A stretch of 64,000 nucleotides of DNA from Bin25 sp026709415. Its GTDB lineage: Bacteria > Bacteroidota > Bacteroidia > Flavobacteriales > Flavobacteriaceae. A program made the position numbers and the translations under genes. A model generated the notes under the pieces. It had not been told where the DNA came from and did no database searches. It saw only the letters and a list, made by a program, of their open reading frames with translations. The stretch lies in contig OZ241330.1 of assembly GCA_965200045.1 (NCBI GenBank), positions 1,922,001-1,986,000 of the forward strand, in the 5' to 3' direction. Positions 1 to 9,179 of this stretch are shown piece by piece (within the stretch, counting starts at the first letter, position 1; the number at the start of each line of letters is the position of its first letter).

Positions 1-815
1 ATGGGTTAAAGTTCATTGTTTTTAAACCCACTTCTTTGGGACGTTCCAAGTTATTCGAATTAGTACAAATTGGAAAACAGCTCACTGATGATCAATTGAT
101 TGAATGGAGTAGGATAAAACAAAGATTTAATCAAATATCAGAAAAATGTTTTAATAAAAAAGCCTATTTATTGATTGATGCGGAAGAAACATGGATTCAG
201 AAATCAATCGATCATTTAACTTTTGATTTGATGAAAAAACACAACACAAAAGAACCTATTGTTTACACAACGGTTCAGATGTATCGAAAAGATGGATTGA
301 AAAAATTAAACGAGTTGAAACATTTAGCTCAATCCAATGATGTCATAGTCGGTGTTAAATTGGTAAGGGGCGCTTACATAGAAAAAGAAAATCAGCGAGC
401 ATTGACTCAAGGGGTAGAAAGTCCCATTTGTGATTCAAAAAAACAAACCGATGAAAACTTTCACCAAGGGATAAAGTTCATGATGAATAATCTAGATTGT
501 TTGAGTTTGTTTCTTGGGACACACGATGAAAAAAGTACTCAGCTTTGCATGGATTTAATATCTCAATACCATATCGATAAGCAGCATCCCAGAATTTGGT
601 TTTCTCAACTTTATGGGATGAGCCATCATATTACATATGGATTGGCTACTCAAGGATTTAAAACCGTTCAATATATTCCCTATGGGCCTCTAAAAGAAAT
701 CATTCCTTATTTACTCAGAAGAGCTCAAGAAAACTCTTCAGTCCTTAGTCAAGCTTCTAGGGACATCAATTTAATAAAACAAGAGCTTAAAAGACGAAAA
801 AGAACTAAATGGTAA
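1..815 (+). CDS. Proline dehydrogenase (5' end outside the window)
   Basis: This is the C-terminal part of a flavin-dependent proline dehydrogenase, which oxidises proline to pyrroline-5-carboxylate as the first step of proline catabolism. The frame is open from the first bases of the window (residues GLKFIVFKPTSLGR upstream of a TTG at 36), so the gene starts before base 1 and the TTG is not a real start. Family hallmarks are VKLVRGAYIEKE, GTHDEKS, the QLYGMSHHITYGLA segment and the C-terminal YIPYGPLKEIIPYLLRRAQEN. No P5C dehydrogenase domain follows, so it is the monofunctional (PRODH/PutA-N-like) form. The next gene is convergent. Identity is confident; the length of the missing N-terminus is unknown. 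Confidence 0.93.
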   Translation, partial: GLKFIVFKPTSLGRSKLFELVQIGKQLTDDQLIEWSRIKQRFNQISEKCFNKKAYLLIDAEETWIQKSIDHLTFDLMKKHNTKEPIVYTTVQMYRKDGLKKLNELKHLAQSNDVIVGVKLVRGAYIEKENQRALTQGVESPICDSKKQTDENFHQGIKFMMNNLDCLSLFLGTHDEKSTQLCMDLISQYHIDKQHPRIWFSQLYGMSHHITYGLATQGFKTVQYIPYGPLKEIIPYLLRRAQENSSVLSQASRDINLIKQELKRRKRTKW

Positions 816-853
816 ATGTTCTTGTCATTCTATGTTTTATCATTAAATAACAA

Positions 854-1204
854 CTAAAAACCCTCGATTTTTCTGATGACTATGCGATGTTTGCAGTTTT
901 CTATATCCAAGAATTGAATCTCTTGGTACTCGATACGATATAGATTACAGGAGTCCCGATTGGTGATGCTTTTTGAAAACACTACTTTCCCATTGTTAAT
1001 CACGCGGCGTATCAGACTATCGCTGACCATTTGATTTGGTTTGGTTTGGAATTCGATTAAAGATTTTGACAAGAGACTCGTTTTGACTCTCGCTTGAGGG
1101 CCGTAATGAAACTGAGCGTCTTTTTGTTTCCATATGAAAACCAGAATAATCAAACCCATTAAAAAGCCAAAAGCATATAAAGTAAAGCGATTTAAAAAAT
1201 TCAT
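854..1204 (-). CDS. Small membrane-anchored protein of unknown function
   Basis: A 116-residue protein with one N-terminal membrane segment (about residues 9-26, LYAFGFLMGLIILVFIWK) followed by a soluble domain. The C-terminal third contains two cysteines (SCNLYRIEY and ENCKHRIVI) in a compact beta-rich stretch that resembles small uncharacterised Bacteroidota proteins; I cannot name the family with certainty. It lies 6 bp downstream of tsaE on the same strand, so the two are probably one transcript. Whether the soluble part is periplasmic or cytoplasmic is not decided by the sequence. Confidence 0.7.
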   Translation of the reverse strand: MNFLNRFTLYAFGFLMGLIILVFIWKQKDAQFHYGPQARVKTSLLSKSLIEFQTKPNQMVSDSLIRRVINNGKVVFSKSITNRDSCNLYRIEYQEIQFLDIENCKHRIVIRKIEGF

Positions 1205-1210
1205 TGTTTC

Positions 1211-1618
1211 TTATTTTAATTGCTTGATTTTTCTTTTGAACTCATTGATGGTATTTAATTGAAAATGATGCATTTGCTGAGGCAGTATTTCTTGAACATT
1301 TTCTCCCCATTCAATCAAATTCAAATAAGCTATTTCAAATAAATCTAAAAATCCCAAATCTAGTACTTCATCTATTTTTTTTATACGATAAAAATCAAAG
1401 TGATATATGATACCACTTAAAGATTCATATTGATTCATGATTGAAAAAGTCGGGCTTTGAACCATCGATGTAACACCTAGTTTTTCACAAATTGATTTAA
1501 TTAAAGTTGTTTTACCAGCCCCCAATTCCCCATCAATTCTAATGATGTTGTGTTTGGCTTTTTTTAGGATTTCAATGACAATTTGATTGATGTCATCGAT
1601 ATGATAAATTTTTTCCAT
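1211..1618 (-). CDS. tsaE: tRNA threonylcarbamoyladenosine biosynthesis ATPase TsaE
   Basis: TsaE is the P-loop ATPase of the TsaBDE complex that makes t6A at position 37 of ANN-decoding tRNAs. The 135-residue length is normal for the family. Visible signatures are the Walker A GELGAGKTTLIKSI, the switch-like SPTFSIMNQY, the HFDFYRI motif (Walker-B region) and the NLIEWGEN signature near the C-terminus. The start at 1618 gives an N-terminus that fits the family. It is transcribed away from the HD-domain gene, with a 63-bp divergent intergenic region that should hold both promoters. Confidence 0.95.
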   Translation of the reverse strand: MEKIYHIDDINQIVIEILKKAKHNIIRIDGELGAGKTTLIKSICEKLGVTSMVQSPTFSIMNQYESLSGIIYHFDFYRIKKIDEVLDLGFLDLFEIAYLNLIEWGENVQEILPQQMHHFQLNTINEFKRKIKQLK

Positions 1619-1681
1619 AAAGGTTGTGAAAATAAAACTTTAATATATCTGATGTTGACTGTTTTAAATTTGTGAATTAAT

Positions 1682-2890
1682 ATGGAAAGTCATACCTTGA
1701 TTAAGGACCCTTTGTACGGATTTGTACAAGTAACCGATCCTCTCATCAAATCGGTTATTGAGCATCCTTATTTTCAGCGTCTTAGAAGAATCAAACAAAT
1801 GGGAATGGCCGATTTTGTGTTTCCAGGGGCAACCCATACCAGATTTCAACACTCCATCGGTTCTATGTATTTGGCCCAGAAAGCCATCAATACGCTGAAA
1901 AGAAAAAACATTCCAATTTCAAAATCAGAACAACAAGGATTACAACTGGCGGCGCTATTGCATGACATAGGACACGGCCCCTTCTCTCATAGCAGTGAAA
2001 CTTTATTTTTTCCAAAGACTTCACACGAGTCCATAACGTATCAAGTAGTGGAATTATTAAACCAAGAATATGGCGGTGAATTAACTATTGCATTGTCCAT
2101 TTTAAAAGGCGATTATCCTAAAAAATATTTAAACCAGTTGATTGTTAGTCAGATCGATCTAGATCGATTGGATTTTCTCAATCGAGACCGATACTTTACA
2201 GGGGTATCAGGCGTCAATTTTGATGTGGATCGAATCATCGAAATGCTCGATATTTTCGAAAACAATTTGGTTTATGATTTTAAAAGCCTTCATACTCTTG
2301 AAAAGTTTTTATTCGATCGAAGGTTCATGACGCTACAGGTTTATGGTCATAAAAATAATATTTTGGCCGATTTGTTATTAGAAAAAATGTGGACAAGATT
2401 CAAACAGGTAGAACTGAATACTAAATTTCTGTTACCAAAATTTTCGTTTTGGTTTTCACAAACAAACAAGTTAAATGATTCACAAATTTCCCAACAAATG
2501 GTTCATGAGTTTTTAAAGTTGGATGACTCAGATATGATTCAACTATGGAAATTGGGAAAAGCTCATCCTGATAAAACGCTTCAATTATTATGTAACAGTT
2601 TATTGGATCGAAAATTTCCTAAAATCCAATTATCTCAATCTCATCCGTTTGATAAGGTCATCGATAAGTATAAAAGTCAGCTGGAGGCTTGGCAACAAGA
2701 TAAAGAGTTGTCTTCTTATTTTGTTTTTGCTGGTCATGTAAAAAGTTTGACGTATAGCCCACGAAAAGATAAAGTTCTTGTGAAGCTTAAAAAAGATGAG
2801 TCTAAACCACTTCACGAGCTAGCCAAATACCTCAAATCCTATTATTTTTCTGAAGACCTACGCATCCATTACATATGCCATCCAAAATAA
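1682..2890 (+). CDS. HD-domain phosphohydrolase (dGTPase/YdhJ-like)
   Basis: A 402-residue HD-superfamily metal-dependent phosphohydrolase. The metal-binding signature is visible: QHSIGSMYLAQ (first His), LLHDIGHGPFSHSSE (the HD doublet plus a following His) and IDLDRLDFLNRDRYFTG (distal Asp). Family members hydrolyse dNTPs or other nucleotides; the substrate cannot be read from sequence. The gene sits directly upstream of lpxD, a neighbourhood common in Bacteroidota, with 30 bp between them. The start at 1682 (ATG GAA AGT) is the first ATG in frame. Confidence 0.9.
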   Translation: MESHTLIKDPLYGFVQVTDPLIKSVIEHPYFQRLRRIKQMGMADFVFPGATHTRFQHSIGSMYLAQKAINTLKRKNIPISKSEQQGLQLAALLHDIGHGPFSHSSETLFFPKTSHESITYQVVELLNQEYGGELTIALSILKGDYPKKYLNQLIVSQIDLDRLDFLNRDRYFTGVSGVNFDVDRIIEMLDIFENNLVYDFKSLHTLEKFLFDRRFMTLQVYGHKNNILADLLLEKMWTRFKQVELNTKFLLPKFSFWFSQTNKLNDSQISQQMVHEFLKLDDSDMIQLWKLGKAHPDKTLQLLCNSLLDRKFPKIQLSQSHPFDKVIDKYKSQLEAWQQDKELSSYFVFAGHVKSLTYSPRKDKVLVKLKKDESKPLHELAKYLKSYYFSEDLRIHYICHPK

Positions 2891-2908
2891 TCCCTATGTT
2901 TAAACTTT

Positions 2909-2916
2909 TATATTTG
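2909..2916 (+). promoter_or_regulatory. Candidate Bacteroidota -7 box upstream of lpxD
   Basis: TATATTTG matches the TAnnTTTG -7 consensus of Bacteroidota sigma-ABfr promoters. No clear TTTG -33 box lies at the expected distance, and the box is only four bases from the GTG start of lpxD, which would make the transcript essentially leaderless. This is a motif match only. Confidence 0.25.
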
Positions 2917-2920
2917 CAAC

Positions 2921-3976
2921 GTGAAATTTAAAGTTCAAGAAATCGCAGATTTAGTCGGTGGGAGAGTTGTTGGGAATGAATCATCTGTCATTACTCAGTG
3001 TTCAAAAATTGAAGATGCTGAACAAGGTTCATTAACCTTCTTGTCCAATCCCAAATACGAATTACACTTATCCAATACCAATGCCTCGGCAGTGCTTGTA
3101 AAACCTGGGTATTACAAACACTCAAAAAAGACCTCTTTAATTGAAGTGGACGATCCCTATTTATCATTCACTCAATTATTAAAAAAATTTGAATCTAATC
3201 ATGCTTCAGAAGTCGGGATTCATTCAACAGCAATCATTGCTACCGATGTCACTCTTGGAAAAAACGTAACGGTTGGACCCTATGCTGTGATAGAATCTGA
3301 TTCTCAAATTGGAGACTATTCCATCATTGGACCCCATTGTTGGATAGGTCAAGAAGTACAAATAGGATCAGATACAAAACTTCATTCGAGAGTTTCTATT
3401 TACAGTAAAACTTCTATTGGTAATCATTGTGAAATTAAAAGTGGATCCGTTGTCGGCAGTGATGGTTTTGGGTATGCTCCTCAAAAAGATAAAACCTATT
3501 TGAAAATACCACAAACAGGAAATGTTGTCGTTCATGATAATGTTCATTTGGGATCCAATGTGACCATCGACAGAGCCACCATTGGATCTACGATCATCCA
3601 TGAGGGGGTTCGTATCGATAATTTAGTCCAAATAGCACATAATGTTGAAGTGGGTAAAAACACCGTCATCGCTGCCCAAAGTGGGGTTTCAGGTTCATCA
3701 AAATTGGGAGAAAACTGTGTATTAGGGGGACAAGTGGGTTTGATCGGACATATCAAACTCGGAAATGGCGTGCGTGTTCAGGGGCAATCTGGTATCACCA
3801 AAAGCTATTCCGACAATACAGATATCCAAGGAACGCCTGCCATTAAATTTCATGACTATTATAGAGCCTATGCTATATTTCGTCGGTTACCAGATTTAGA
3901 ACGTCGATTAAATGATATTGAAAATCAACTAAAAAATGCTTCAAAAGACAGTACCACAGCAGACACTTTCCAATGA
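2921..3976 (+). CDS. lpxD: UDP-3-O-(3-hydroxyacyl)glucosamine N-acyltransferase LpxD
   Basis: LpxD adds the second 3-hydroxyacyl chain (N-linked) during lipid A synthesis. It is 351 residues long, normal for the family. It has an N-terminal uridine-binding domain (SNPKYELHLSNTNASAVLV) followed by a left-handed beta helix of hexapeptide repeats from about residue 100. The catalytic His is visible in LVQIAHNVEVGKN. The start codon is GTG at 2921, giving the typical N-terminus MKFKVQEIADLVGG. Its last 41 bases overlap the start of lpxC/fabZ, implying translational coupling in the lpxD-lpxC/fabZ-lpxA cluster. Confidence 0.96.
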   Translation: MKFKVQEIADLVGGRVVGNESSVITQCSKIEDAEQGSLTFLSNPKYELHLSNTNASAVLVKPGYYKHSKKTSLIEVDDPYLSFTQLLKKFESNHASEVGIHSTAIIATDVTLGKNVTVGPYAVIESDSQIGDYSIIGPHCWIGQEVQIGSDTKLHSRVSIYSKTSIGNHCEIKSGSVVGSDGFGYAPQKDKTYLKIPQTGNVVVHDNVHLGSNVTIDRATIGSTIIHEGVRIDNLVQIAHNVEVGKNTVIAAQSGVSGSSKLGENCVLGGQVGLIGHIKLGNGVRVQGQSGITKSYSDNTDIQGTPAIKFHDYYRAYAIFRRLPDLERRLNDIENQLKNASKDSTTADTFQ

Positions 3977-5351
3977 AGTAAGCTTAAAAGGCAAAGGACT
4001 TCATACAGGGCATGATGTGACCATCACTTTCAAACCAGCACCAGTGAATACGGGGATTGTCTTTATCCGTGTTGATGTTAATCCCATTGTTAAAATACCG
4101 GTAACCATCAAGTTCCTTGCTAGTACAGATCGTCGGACCACGATTGCAAAAGATGGTGTGGAGATCAACACGGTTGAACACGTTTTGGCTAGCTTGGTAG
4201 GTCTAAGTATCGATAACTGTTATATTGAACTAGATGCTCCAGAAGTACCTATTATGGAGGGGGCCTCACAAACCTTTGTCGAAGCATTAGAAAAATCAGG
4301 CGTTCAAGTTCAATCACAATTGAAAGAAGAATATTTGGTGACAAAGCCTATAGCTTACTCCGATCCAAAAACAGGTGGTGAAATCATTGTGCTACCATCC
4401 AATGAAACTTCGATTCATGTGATGGTGGATTTTGGCACATCTGTATTAGGGACGCAAAATGCCAAACTAGAAAAAATAGAAGATTTTGCTACAGAGATTG
4501 CCTCTTCTAGAACCTTCAGTTTCTTACACGATTTACAAACTATGTTGGATAAAGGACTGATAAAAGGAGGTGATTTAAACAATGCCATAGTTTATGTGGA
4601 CAAACCCGTCACGCAAGATAATCTCAGAAAGCTTCACAAAGTTTTTGGAAGAACAGATATCAAAGTGAAACCTAATGGTATTTTAAACAATTTAGAACTA
4701 CATCATCCCAATGAAGCAGCCAGGCATAAGTTGCTTGATTTGTTAGGGGACTTGGCTTTAGTTGGTACACCAATTAAGGGAAAAATCATTGCTAGCAAAC
4801 CTGGTCATTATATCAATTCAAAAATGGCTCAAAAAATCGCTTCGACTATCAGAAAAGAAAGGCGGTTAAAAATGCCAAATATCGATTTGAATGCCAAACC
4901 CTTGATGGATGTCAATCAGATCATGAAAATGCTCCCTCATCGTCCACCGTTTTTATTTGTTGATAAAATCTTTGAATTAACTTCGACGCACGTCGTAGGG
5001 ACAAAAAATGTCACGATTAATGAAAACTTTTTTCAAGGACATTTTCCAGGGGCTCCGGTGTTACCCGGCGTACTTCAAATTGAAGGCATGGCTCAAACCG
5101 GTGGGGTATTGGTGATGAATAATTATGAAAATCCTCAAGATTATATCACCTTTTTTGCTAAAATCGAAACCGCCAGATTCAAACGACCTGTTTTTCCAGG
5201 TGATACGATGATTTTTAGTCTTGAGTTATTACGTCCCATAAGAGGGGGGATTAGCCACATGGGGGGACGTATCTTTGTCAACGGTCAAGTGACCACGGAG
5301 GCCGAACTATTAGCCAAAATTGTACATAGAGATAATGCTCCACAATCATGA
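3936..5351 (+). CDS. lpxC-fabZ: Bifunctional LpxC deacetylase / FabZ dehydratase
   Basis: A fusion enzyme characteristic of Bacteroidota. The first ~310 residues are LpxC, the zinc deacetylase that commits UDP-acyl-GlcNAc to lipid A; zinc ligands are visible in NTVEHVLASLVGL and in the HxxxD of RHKLLDLLGD. Residues ~325-471 are FabZ, the 3-hydroxyacyl-ACP dehydratase, with the entry motif MLPHRPPFLFVDKI, the catalytic His in FFQGHFPGAPVLPG and the acidic residue in LQIEGMAQT. The ATG at 3936 lies inside lpxD (41-nt overlap), and its stop overlaps the lpxA start (ATGA). The fusion links the ACP-bound hydroxyacyl pool to lipid A commitment. Confidence 0.97.
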   Translation: MLQKTVPQQTLSNEVSLKGKGLHTGHDVTITFKPAPVNTGIVFIRVDVNPIVKIPVTIKFLASTDRRTTIAKDGVEINTVEHVLASLVGLSIDNCYIELDAPEVPIMEGASQTFVEALEKSGVQVQSQLKEEYLVTKPIAYSDPKTGGEIIVLPSNETSIHVMVDFGTSVLGTQNAKLEKIEDFATEIASSRTFSFLHDLQTMLDKGLIKGGDLNNAIVYVDKPVTQDNLRKLHKVFGRTDIKVKPNGILNNLELHHPNEAARHKLLDLLGDLALVGTPIKGKIIASKPGHYINSKMAQKIASTIRKERRLKMPNIDLNAKPLMDVNQIMKMLPHRPPFLFVDKIFELTSTHVVGTKNVTINENFFQGHFPGAPVLPGVLQIEGMAQTGGVLVMNNYENPQDYITFFAKIETARFKRPVFPGDTMIFSLELLRPIRGGISHMGGRIFVNGQVTTEAELLAKIVHRDNAPQS

Positions 5352-6115
5352 TTGATTCATTGGCCAGAGTGCATCCAAAAGCAGAAATTGGTGAAAATGT
5401 GAGCATTGGGCCATTTTCAACCATTCATGAAGATGTGGTCATCGGTCATGGGACAACGATCTATTCCAATGCCACAGTAATGCCGGGGGCTCGAATTGGC
5501 GAAAACTGCCGCATTTTTCCAGGAGCCGTTATTTCTGGCATTCCACAAGATTTAAAGTTTAAAGGAGAACAAACCGTAGTAGAAATTGGTGATCGAACCA
5601 CCATACGTGAATGTGCTACGATCAATAGAGGCACCTCAGCGCTTGGAAAAACAGTGATTGGTAATGATTGTTTAATCATGGCCTATTGTCATGTGGCTCA
5701 TGACTGTGTGATTGGTAATCATTGTATTTTTTCGAATGTTGCTACCTTATCAGGACACATTCATGTCGGTGATTACGTGACTATTTCAGGATTAACGGCG
5801 GTGCACCAATATTGTCGTATTGGTGATTATGCTTTTATTGCCGGTGGATCACTAGTTCGTATGGACGTTCCTCCTTACATCAAAGTAGCTCGTGAGCCTC
5901 TGACCTATATGGGAATTAATTCCGTTCGATTAGAGCGATTAGGATTTACCTTAGATGATATCAACGAACTTCAAAACATTTACCGCTTTATTTACCAAGG
6001 GAATTATAATCTTAAAAATGCATTAGACAACATCCAATCAAATTTTCCAAAGAGTAGAGAAGCACGAAATATTATTTCGTTTTTTGAAAACACGTCAAGA
6101 GGTGTCATCCGATAA
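5348..6115 (+). CDS. lpxA: UDP-N-acetylglucosamine acyltransferase LpxA
   Basis: LpxA catalyses the first step of lipid A synthesis, O-acylation of UDP-GlcNAc. The 255-residue protein is a left-handed beta helix with hexapeptide repeats through residue ~190 and a helical C-terminus. The catalytic His region is AYCHVAHDCVIGNH, and the substrate loop VHQYCRIGDYAFIAGGS and ending YIKVAREPLTYMGIN are typical. Its ATG overlaps the lpxC/fabZ stop by four bases (ATGA). Only 8 bp separate it from efp. Confidence 0.97.
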   Translation: MIDSLARVHPKAEIGENVSIGPFSTIHEDVVIGHGTTIYSNATVMPGARIGENCRIFPGAVISGIPQDLKFKGEQTVVEIGDRTTIRECATINRGTSALGKTVIGNDCLIMAYCHVAHDCVIGNHCIFSNVATLSGHIHVGDYVTISGLTAVHQYCRIGDYAFIAGGSLVRMDVPPYIKVAREPLTYMGINSVRLERLGFTLDDINELQNIYRFIYQGNYNLKNALDNIQSNFPKSREARNIISFFENTSRGVIR

Positions 6116-6123
6116 TTGTTAGA

Positions 6124-6690
6124 ATGGTACCAACCTCAGAAATTAAGAAAGGACTTTGTATTCGATACAATAATGACATTTATAAGGTCATTGACTTTTT
6201 GCATGTTAAACCAGGCAAAGGACCTGCATTTATCAGAACCAAACTCAAAAGTGTAACATCTGGCAGGGTCATTGACAACACATTTACTTCAGGTCACAAA
6301 TTAGACAATGTCCAAGTCATCACCGGTCGCTATCAGTTTTTGTATAAAGAAGGCGAGACGTATCATTTTATGCATAGTGAAGATTTCAACCAAATACATG
6401 TACTAGAAAACCTGATCGAAAACGCTCAATTTCTCAAAGAAGGGGCTTTTACTCAAATCGCTATCGATTCTTCCGATAGCACACCACTTTCGGTTGAGTT
6501 ACCCGCTAGTGTTATTCTTGAAGTAGCACAAGTCGAACCGGGGGTCAAGGGAAATACGGCCACCAATGCCATGAAGCCGGCTACTTTAGAAACTGGAGCT
6601 CAAGTGAATGTGCCATTGTTTATCCATGAAGGAGATCAAATCAAAGTGGACACTCAAAAAGGGGTCTACATTGAAAGAGTTAAAAAATAG
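6124..6690 (+). CDS. efp: Translation elongation factor P
   Basis: EF-P rescues ribosomes stalled at polyproline stretches. At 188 residues it has the normal three-domain length. The N-terminal KOW-like domain ends in the loop VKPGKGPAF, where the Lys of PGKGP is the position modified in enterobacteria; no modification enzyme is visible in the window. The C-terminal OB domains carry the EF-P signature around GVKGNTATNAMKPATLETG. It lies 8 bp after lpxA and 11 bp before sucD, so it is probably in the same transcription unit. Confidence 0.96.
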   Translation: MVPTSEIKKGLCIRYNNDIYKVIDFLHVKPGKGPAFIRTKLKSVTSGRVIDNTFTSGHKLDNVQVITGRYQFLYKEGETYHFMHSEDFNQIHVLENLIENAQFLKEGAFTQIAIDSSDSTPLSVELPASVILEVAQVEPGVKGNTATNAMKPATLETGAQVNVPLFIHEGDQIKVDTQKGVYIERVKK

Positions 6691-6701
6691 TTCTACAACT
6701 T

Positions 6702-7595
6702 ATGAGTATTTTAGTTGATAAAAATTCTAAGGTATTGGTTCAAGGTTTCACAGGTAGTGAAGGCACATTTCACTCCCAACAAATGATTGAATATGGCACC
6801 AATATCGTTGGTGGAGTGACCCCTAAAAAAGGCGGAACAACTCATTTAGATCGTCCTGTTTTCAATACCATGGAAAGGGCTGTTACTACGTTGGGAGCCA
6901 ATACGTCAATCATCTTTGTGCCTCCGCCATTTGCAGCCGATGCCATTATGGAGGCAGCCGAATCAGGTATAAAAGTCATCGTAACCATCACCGAAGGGAT
7001 TCCCACTCAAGACATGGTTCAAGCAAAAAGTTATCTAAAAAACTATGATTGTCGCCTGGTGGGACCAAACTGTCCTGGTGTGATTACCCCTGAAGAAGCC
7101 AAAGTAGGTATCATGCCTGGTTTTGTTTTTAAAAAAGGAAATGTGGGTGTCGTTTCCAAATCTGGTACATTAACTTATGAAGCAGCCGATCAAATCGTAC
7201 GTGAAGGCAATGGTATTTCAACAGCCATTGGCATTGGTGGCGATCCCATCATTGGCACGTCTGTCAAAGATGCTGTAGAGCTTTTCATTCATGACGATGA
7301 CACCCATAGTATTGTCATTATTGGTGAAATTGGTGGTCAGATGGAAGTCGATGCTGCTCGTTGGATTCAAGCCAATGGAACCCAAAAACCAATCGTTGGT
7401 TTTATTGCGGGAGAAACAGCTCCTGCTGGTAGAACTATGGGACATGCCGGTGCGATCGTCGGAGGAAAAGAGGATACAGCCAGTGCCAAAAAAGCCATCA
7501 TGAAACAGTGCGGTATTCACGTCGTGGATTCTCCTGCCAAAATTGGATCAACAGTCAACCAAATCATCAATCATACTTATGTTACTAAATCATAA
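6702..7595 (+). CDS. sucD: Succinyl-CoA synthetase alpha subunit
   Basis: The CoA-binding, phosphohistidine-bearing subunit of succinyl-CoA synthetase in the TCA cycle. It is 297 residues long. N-terminal Rossmann CoA-binding motif: VQGFTGSEGTFHSQQMIEYG. The GPNCPG and SKSGTLTYE motifs are present, and the phosphorylated His is in GRTMGHAGAIVGG. The beta subunit (sucC) is not in the window. It follows efp by 11 bp, and its 3' end overlaps the probable fabG start by 17 bases. Confidence 0.96.
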   Translation: MSILVDKNSKVLVQGFTGSEGTFHSQQMIEYGTNIVGGVTPKKGGTTHLDRPVFNTMERAVTTLGANTSIIFVPPPFAADAIMEAAESGIKVIVTITEGIPTQDMVQAKSYLKNYDCRLVGPNCPGVITPEEAKVGIMPGFVFKKGNVGVVSKSGTLTYEAADQIVREGNGISTAIGIGGDPIIGTSVKDAVELFIHDDDTHSIVIIGEIGGQMEVDAARWIQANGTQKPIVGFIAGETAPAGRTMGHAGAIVGGKEDTASAKKAIMKQCGIHVVDSPAKIGSTVNQIINHTYVTKS

Positions 7596-8322
7596 AACAG
7601 CTTTAATCACCGGTGGGAGTCGAGGGATTGGTCGAGGAATCGTTAAGGCTTTTGCTGAACATGGAGCCCATGTGGCCTTTACATATCATTCCAATCAACA
7701 AGCTGCCAATGAATTAGTTAAGGCGTTGAGTTCTCAAACTAATCAAACCATCAAAGCCTATCAGTCTAATGCTTCGGACTTTAAACAAACTCAAGAATTA
7801 GTATCACGTATTCTTGAAGATTTTGGCGGGTTAGATATCTTGGTGAATAATGCCGGGATTACAAAAGATAATTTGCTTCTTCGCATGCAAGAATCTGATT
7901 TCGACCAAGTTTTAGAAGTGAATCTAAAGTCCGTATTCAACCATACCAAAGCCATATTAAGAACCTTTTTAAAACAAAGAAAAGGATCTATTATTCATAT
8001 CAGTTCCATCATTGGTCTTCAAGGAAATGCAGGTCAAGCCAATTATGCTGCATCCAAGGCTGGCATCATTGGGTTTAGTAAATCCCTAGCTAAAGAATTA
8101 GGTTCAAGAAATATTAGAAGCAATGTGATTGCGCCTGGTTTTATCGAAACTGATATGACCAGTGAATTGTCTGAACAAGCCACCAAAGCATTAACGGATC
8201 GCATCGCTCTAAAGCGAACTGGAAAATCAAGTGATGTTGCTAATGCCACTGTTTTTTTAGCTTCAGAGTTGTCTTCTTATGTAACAGGGCAAGTACTAGT
8301 GGTTGATGGAGGAATGAATTAA
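7579..8322 (+). CDS. fabG: 3-oxoacyl-[ACP] reductase FabG
   Basis: An NADPH-dependent SDR that reduces 3-ketoacyl-ACP in fatty acid elongation. The Rossmann motif is TGGSRGIGRG, the NAG motif is VNNAGITKDNLLLRM, and the catalytic Ser and Tyr-x-x-x-Lys are in IHISSIIG and NYAASKAG. I place the start at the ATG at 7579 (MLLNHKTALITGG), giving 247 residues, the usual FabG length. An upstream in-frame ATG at 7543 would add 12 residues with no counterpart in the family and lies deeper inside sucD. Even with the later start there is a 17-nt overlap with sucD. Confidence 0.92.
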   Translation: MLLNHKTALITGGSRGIGRGIVKAFAEHGAHVAFTYHSNQQAANELVKALSSQTNQTIKAYQSNASDFKQTQELVSRILEDFGGLDILVNNAGITKDNLLLRMQESDFDQVLEVNLKSVFNHTKAILRTFLKQRKGSIIHISSIIGLQGNAGQANYAASKAGIIGFSKSLAKELGSRNIRSNVIAPGFIETDMTSELSEQATKALTDRIALKRTGKSSDVANATVFLASELSSYVTGQVLVVDGGMN

Positions 8323-8360
8323 TCAAAACAAATAACTTTTTATAAACTATTTAAATTATC

Positions 8361-9179
8361 ATGGATAAATTACCAAAAATCGGTTTGCCCTTAATCTTAG
8401 GGCTCATCGTACTCATTATTTTTATTGCCAAATCTTCTGTTAACATTGGTTATGGAGAAGCGGGCGTTTTATTTCGAACTTTCGGTGGTGGTGTTGCCAC
8501 AGACCGATCACCATTAGGTGAAGGATTTCATTTGATTTTACCTTGGAATCGAGTCTACGTTTATAATGTCAAACAACAGGAAATTTTTGAAGGAAAGATG
8601 CAGGTGCTATCTTCTAATGGACTAGAAATTTCTTTAGACGTTTCTGTTTTGTTTCAACCAAACTATGAAAGTCTTGGCCGATTGCATCAAGAAAAAGGAG
8701 AAAATTATGTCAATGTCGTATTGATTCCTCAAATCAGAGCCGTTGCTCGATCTGTGGTCGGACGTTATACACCTGAACAATTATATTCGACCAAAAGAGA
8801 TGCTATTCAAAATGAAATTTTTGATGAAACTAAAGCCAATGTTATATCCCAGCACATTCAATTAAATGCTGTGTTGGTTCGAGATGTGACATTACCTACA
8901 GCGATTAAAGAAGCCATTGAGCGAAAACTCAAACAAGAACAAGAAGCTTTAGAATATGAATTTAGGATTGCTAAAGAAAAGCAAGAAGCTGAACGTAGAA
9001 GGATTGAAGCCGAAGGAAAAGCTAATGCCAATAGAATTCTGAATGCATCCCTTACCAATAATATTTTAAGAGATAAGGGGGTCGAAGCCACATTGAAATT
9101 AGCGGAATCTCCAAATTCGAAGGTTGTGATTGTAGGGTCTGGTGAAGATGGTTTACCGTTGATTTTAGGAAATAATTAA
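8361..9179 (+). CDS. Prohibitin-like SPFH/Band 7 membrane protein
   Basis: A 272-residue SPFH-domain protein. One N-terminal membrane helix (residues ~7-26, IGLPLILGLIVLIIFIA) is followed by the SPFH domain, with prohibitin-like RTFGGGVATDRSPLGEGFH and VRDVTLPTAIKEAIERKL. A charged coiled coil rich in Glu/Ala/Lys (residues ~190-225) precedes a hydrophobic C-terminus. Such proteins form large ring assemblies on the inner membrane and often modulate FtsH-type proteolysis; the partner is not evident here. It starts 38 bp after fabG and is the last gene of the conserved block before accessory DNA. Confidence 0.9.
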   Translation: MDKLPKIGLPLILGLIVLIIFIAKSSVNIGYGEAGVLFRTFGGGVATDRSPLGEGFHLILPWNRVYVYNVKQQEIFEGKMQVLSSNGLEISLDVSVLFQPNYESLGRLHQEKGENYVNVVLIPQIRAVARSVVGRYTPEQLYSTKRDAIQNEIFDETKANVISQHIQLNAVLVRDVTLPTAIKEAIERKLKQEQEALEYEFRIAKEKQEAERRRIEAEGKANANRILNASLTNNILRDKGVEATLKLAESPNSKVVIVGSGEDGLPLILGNN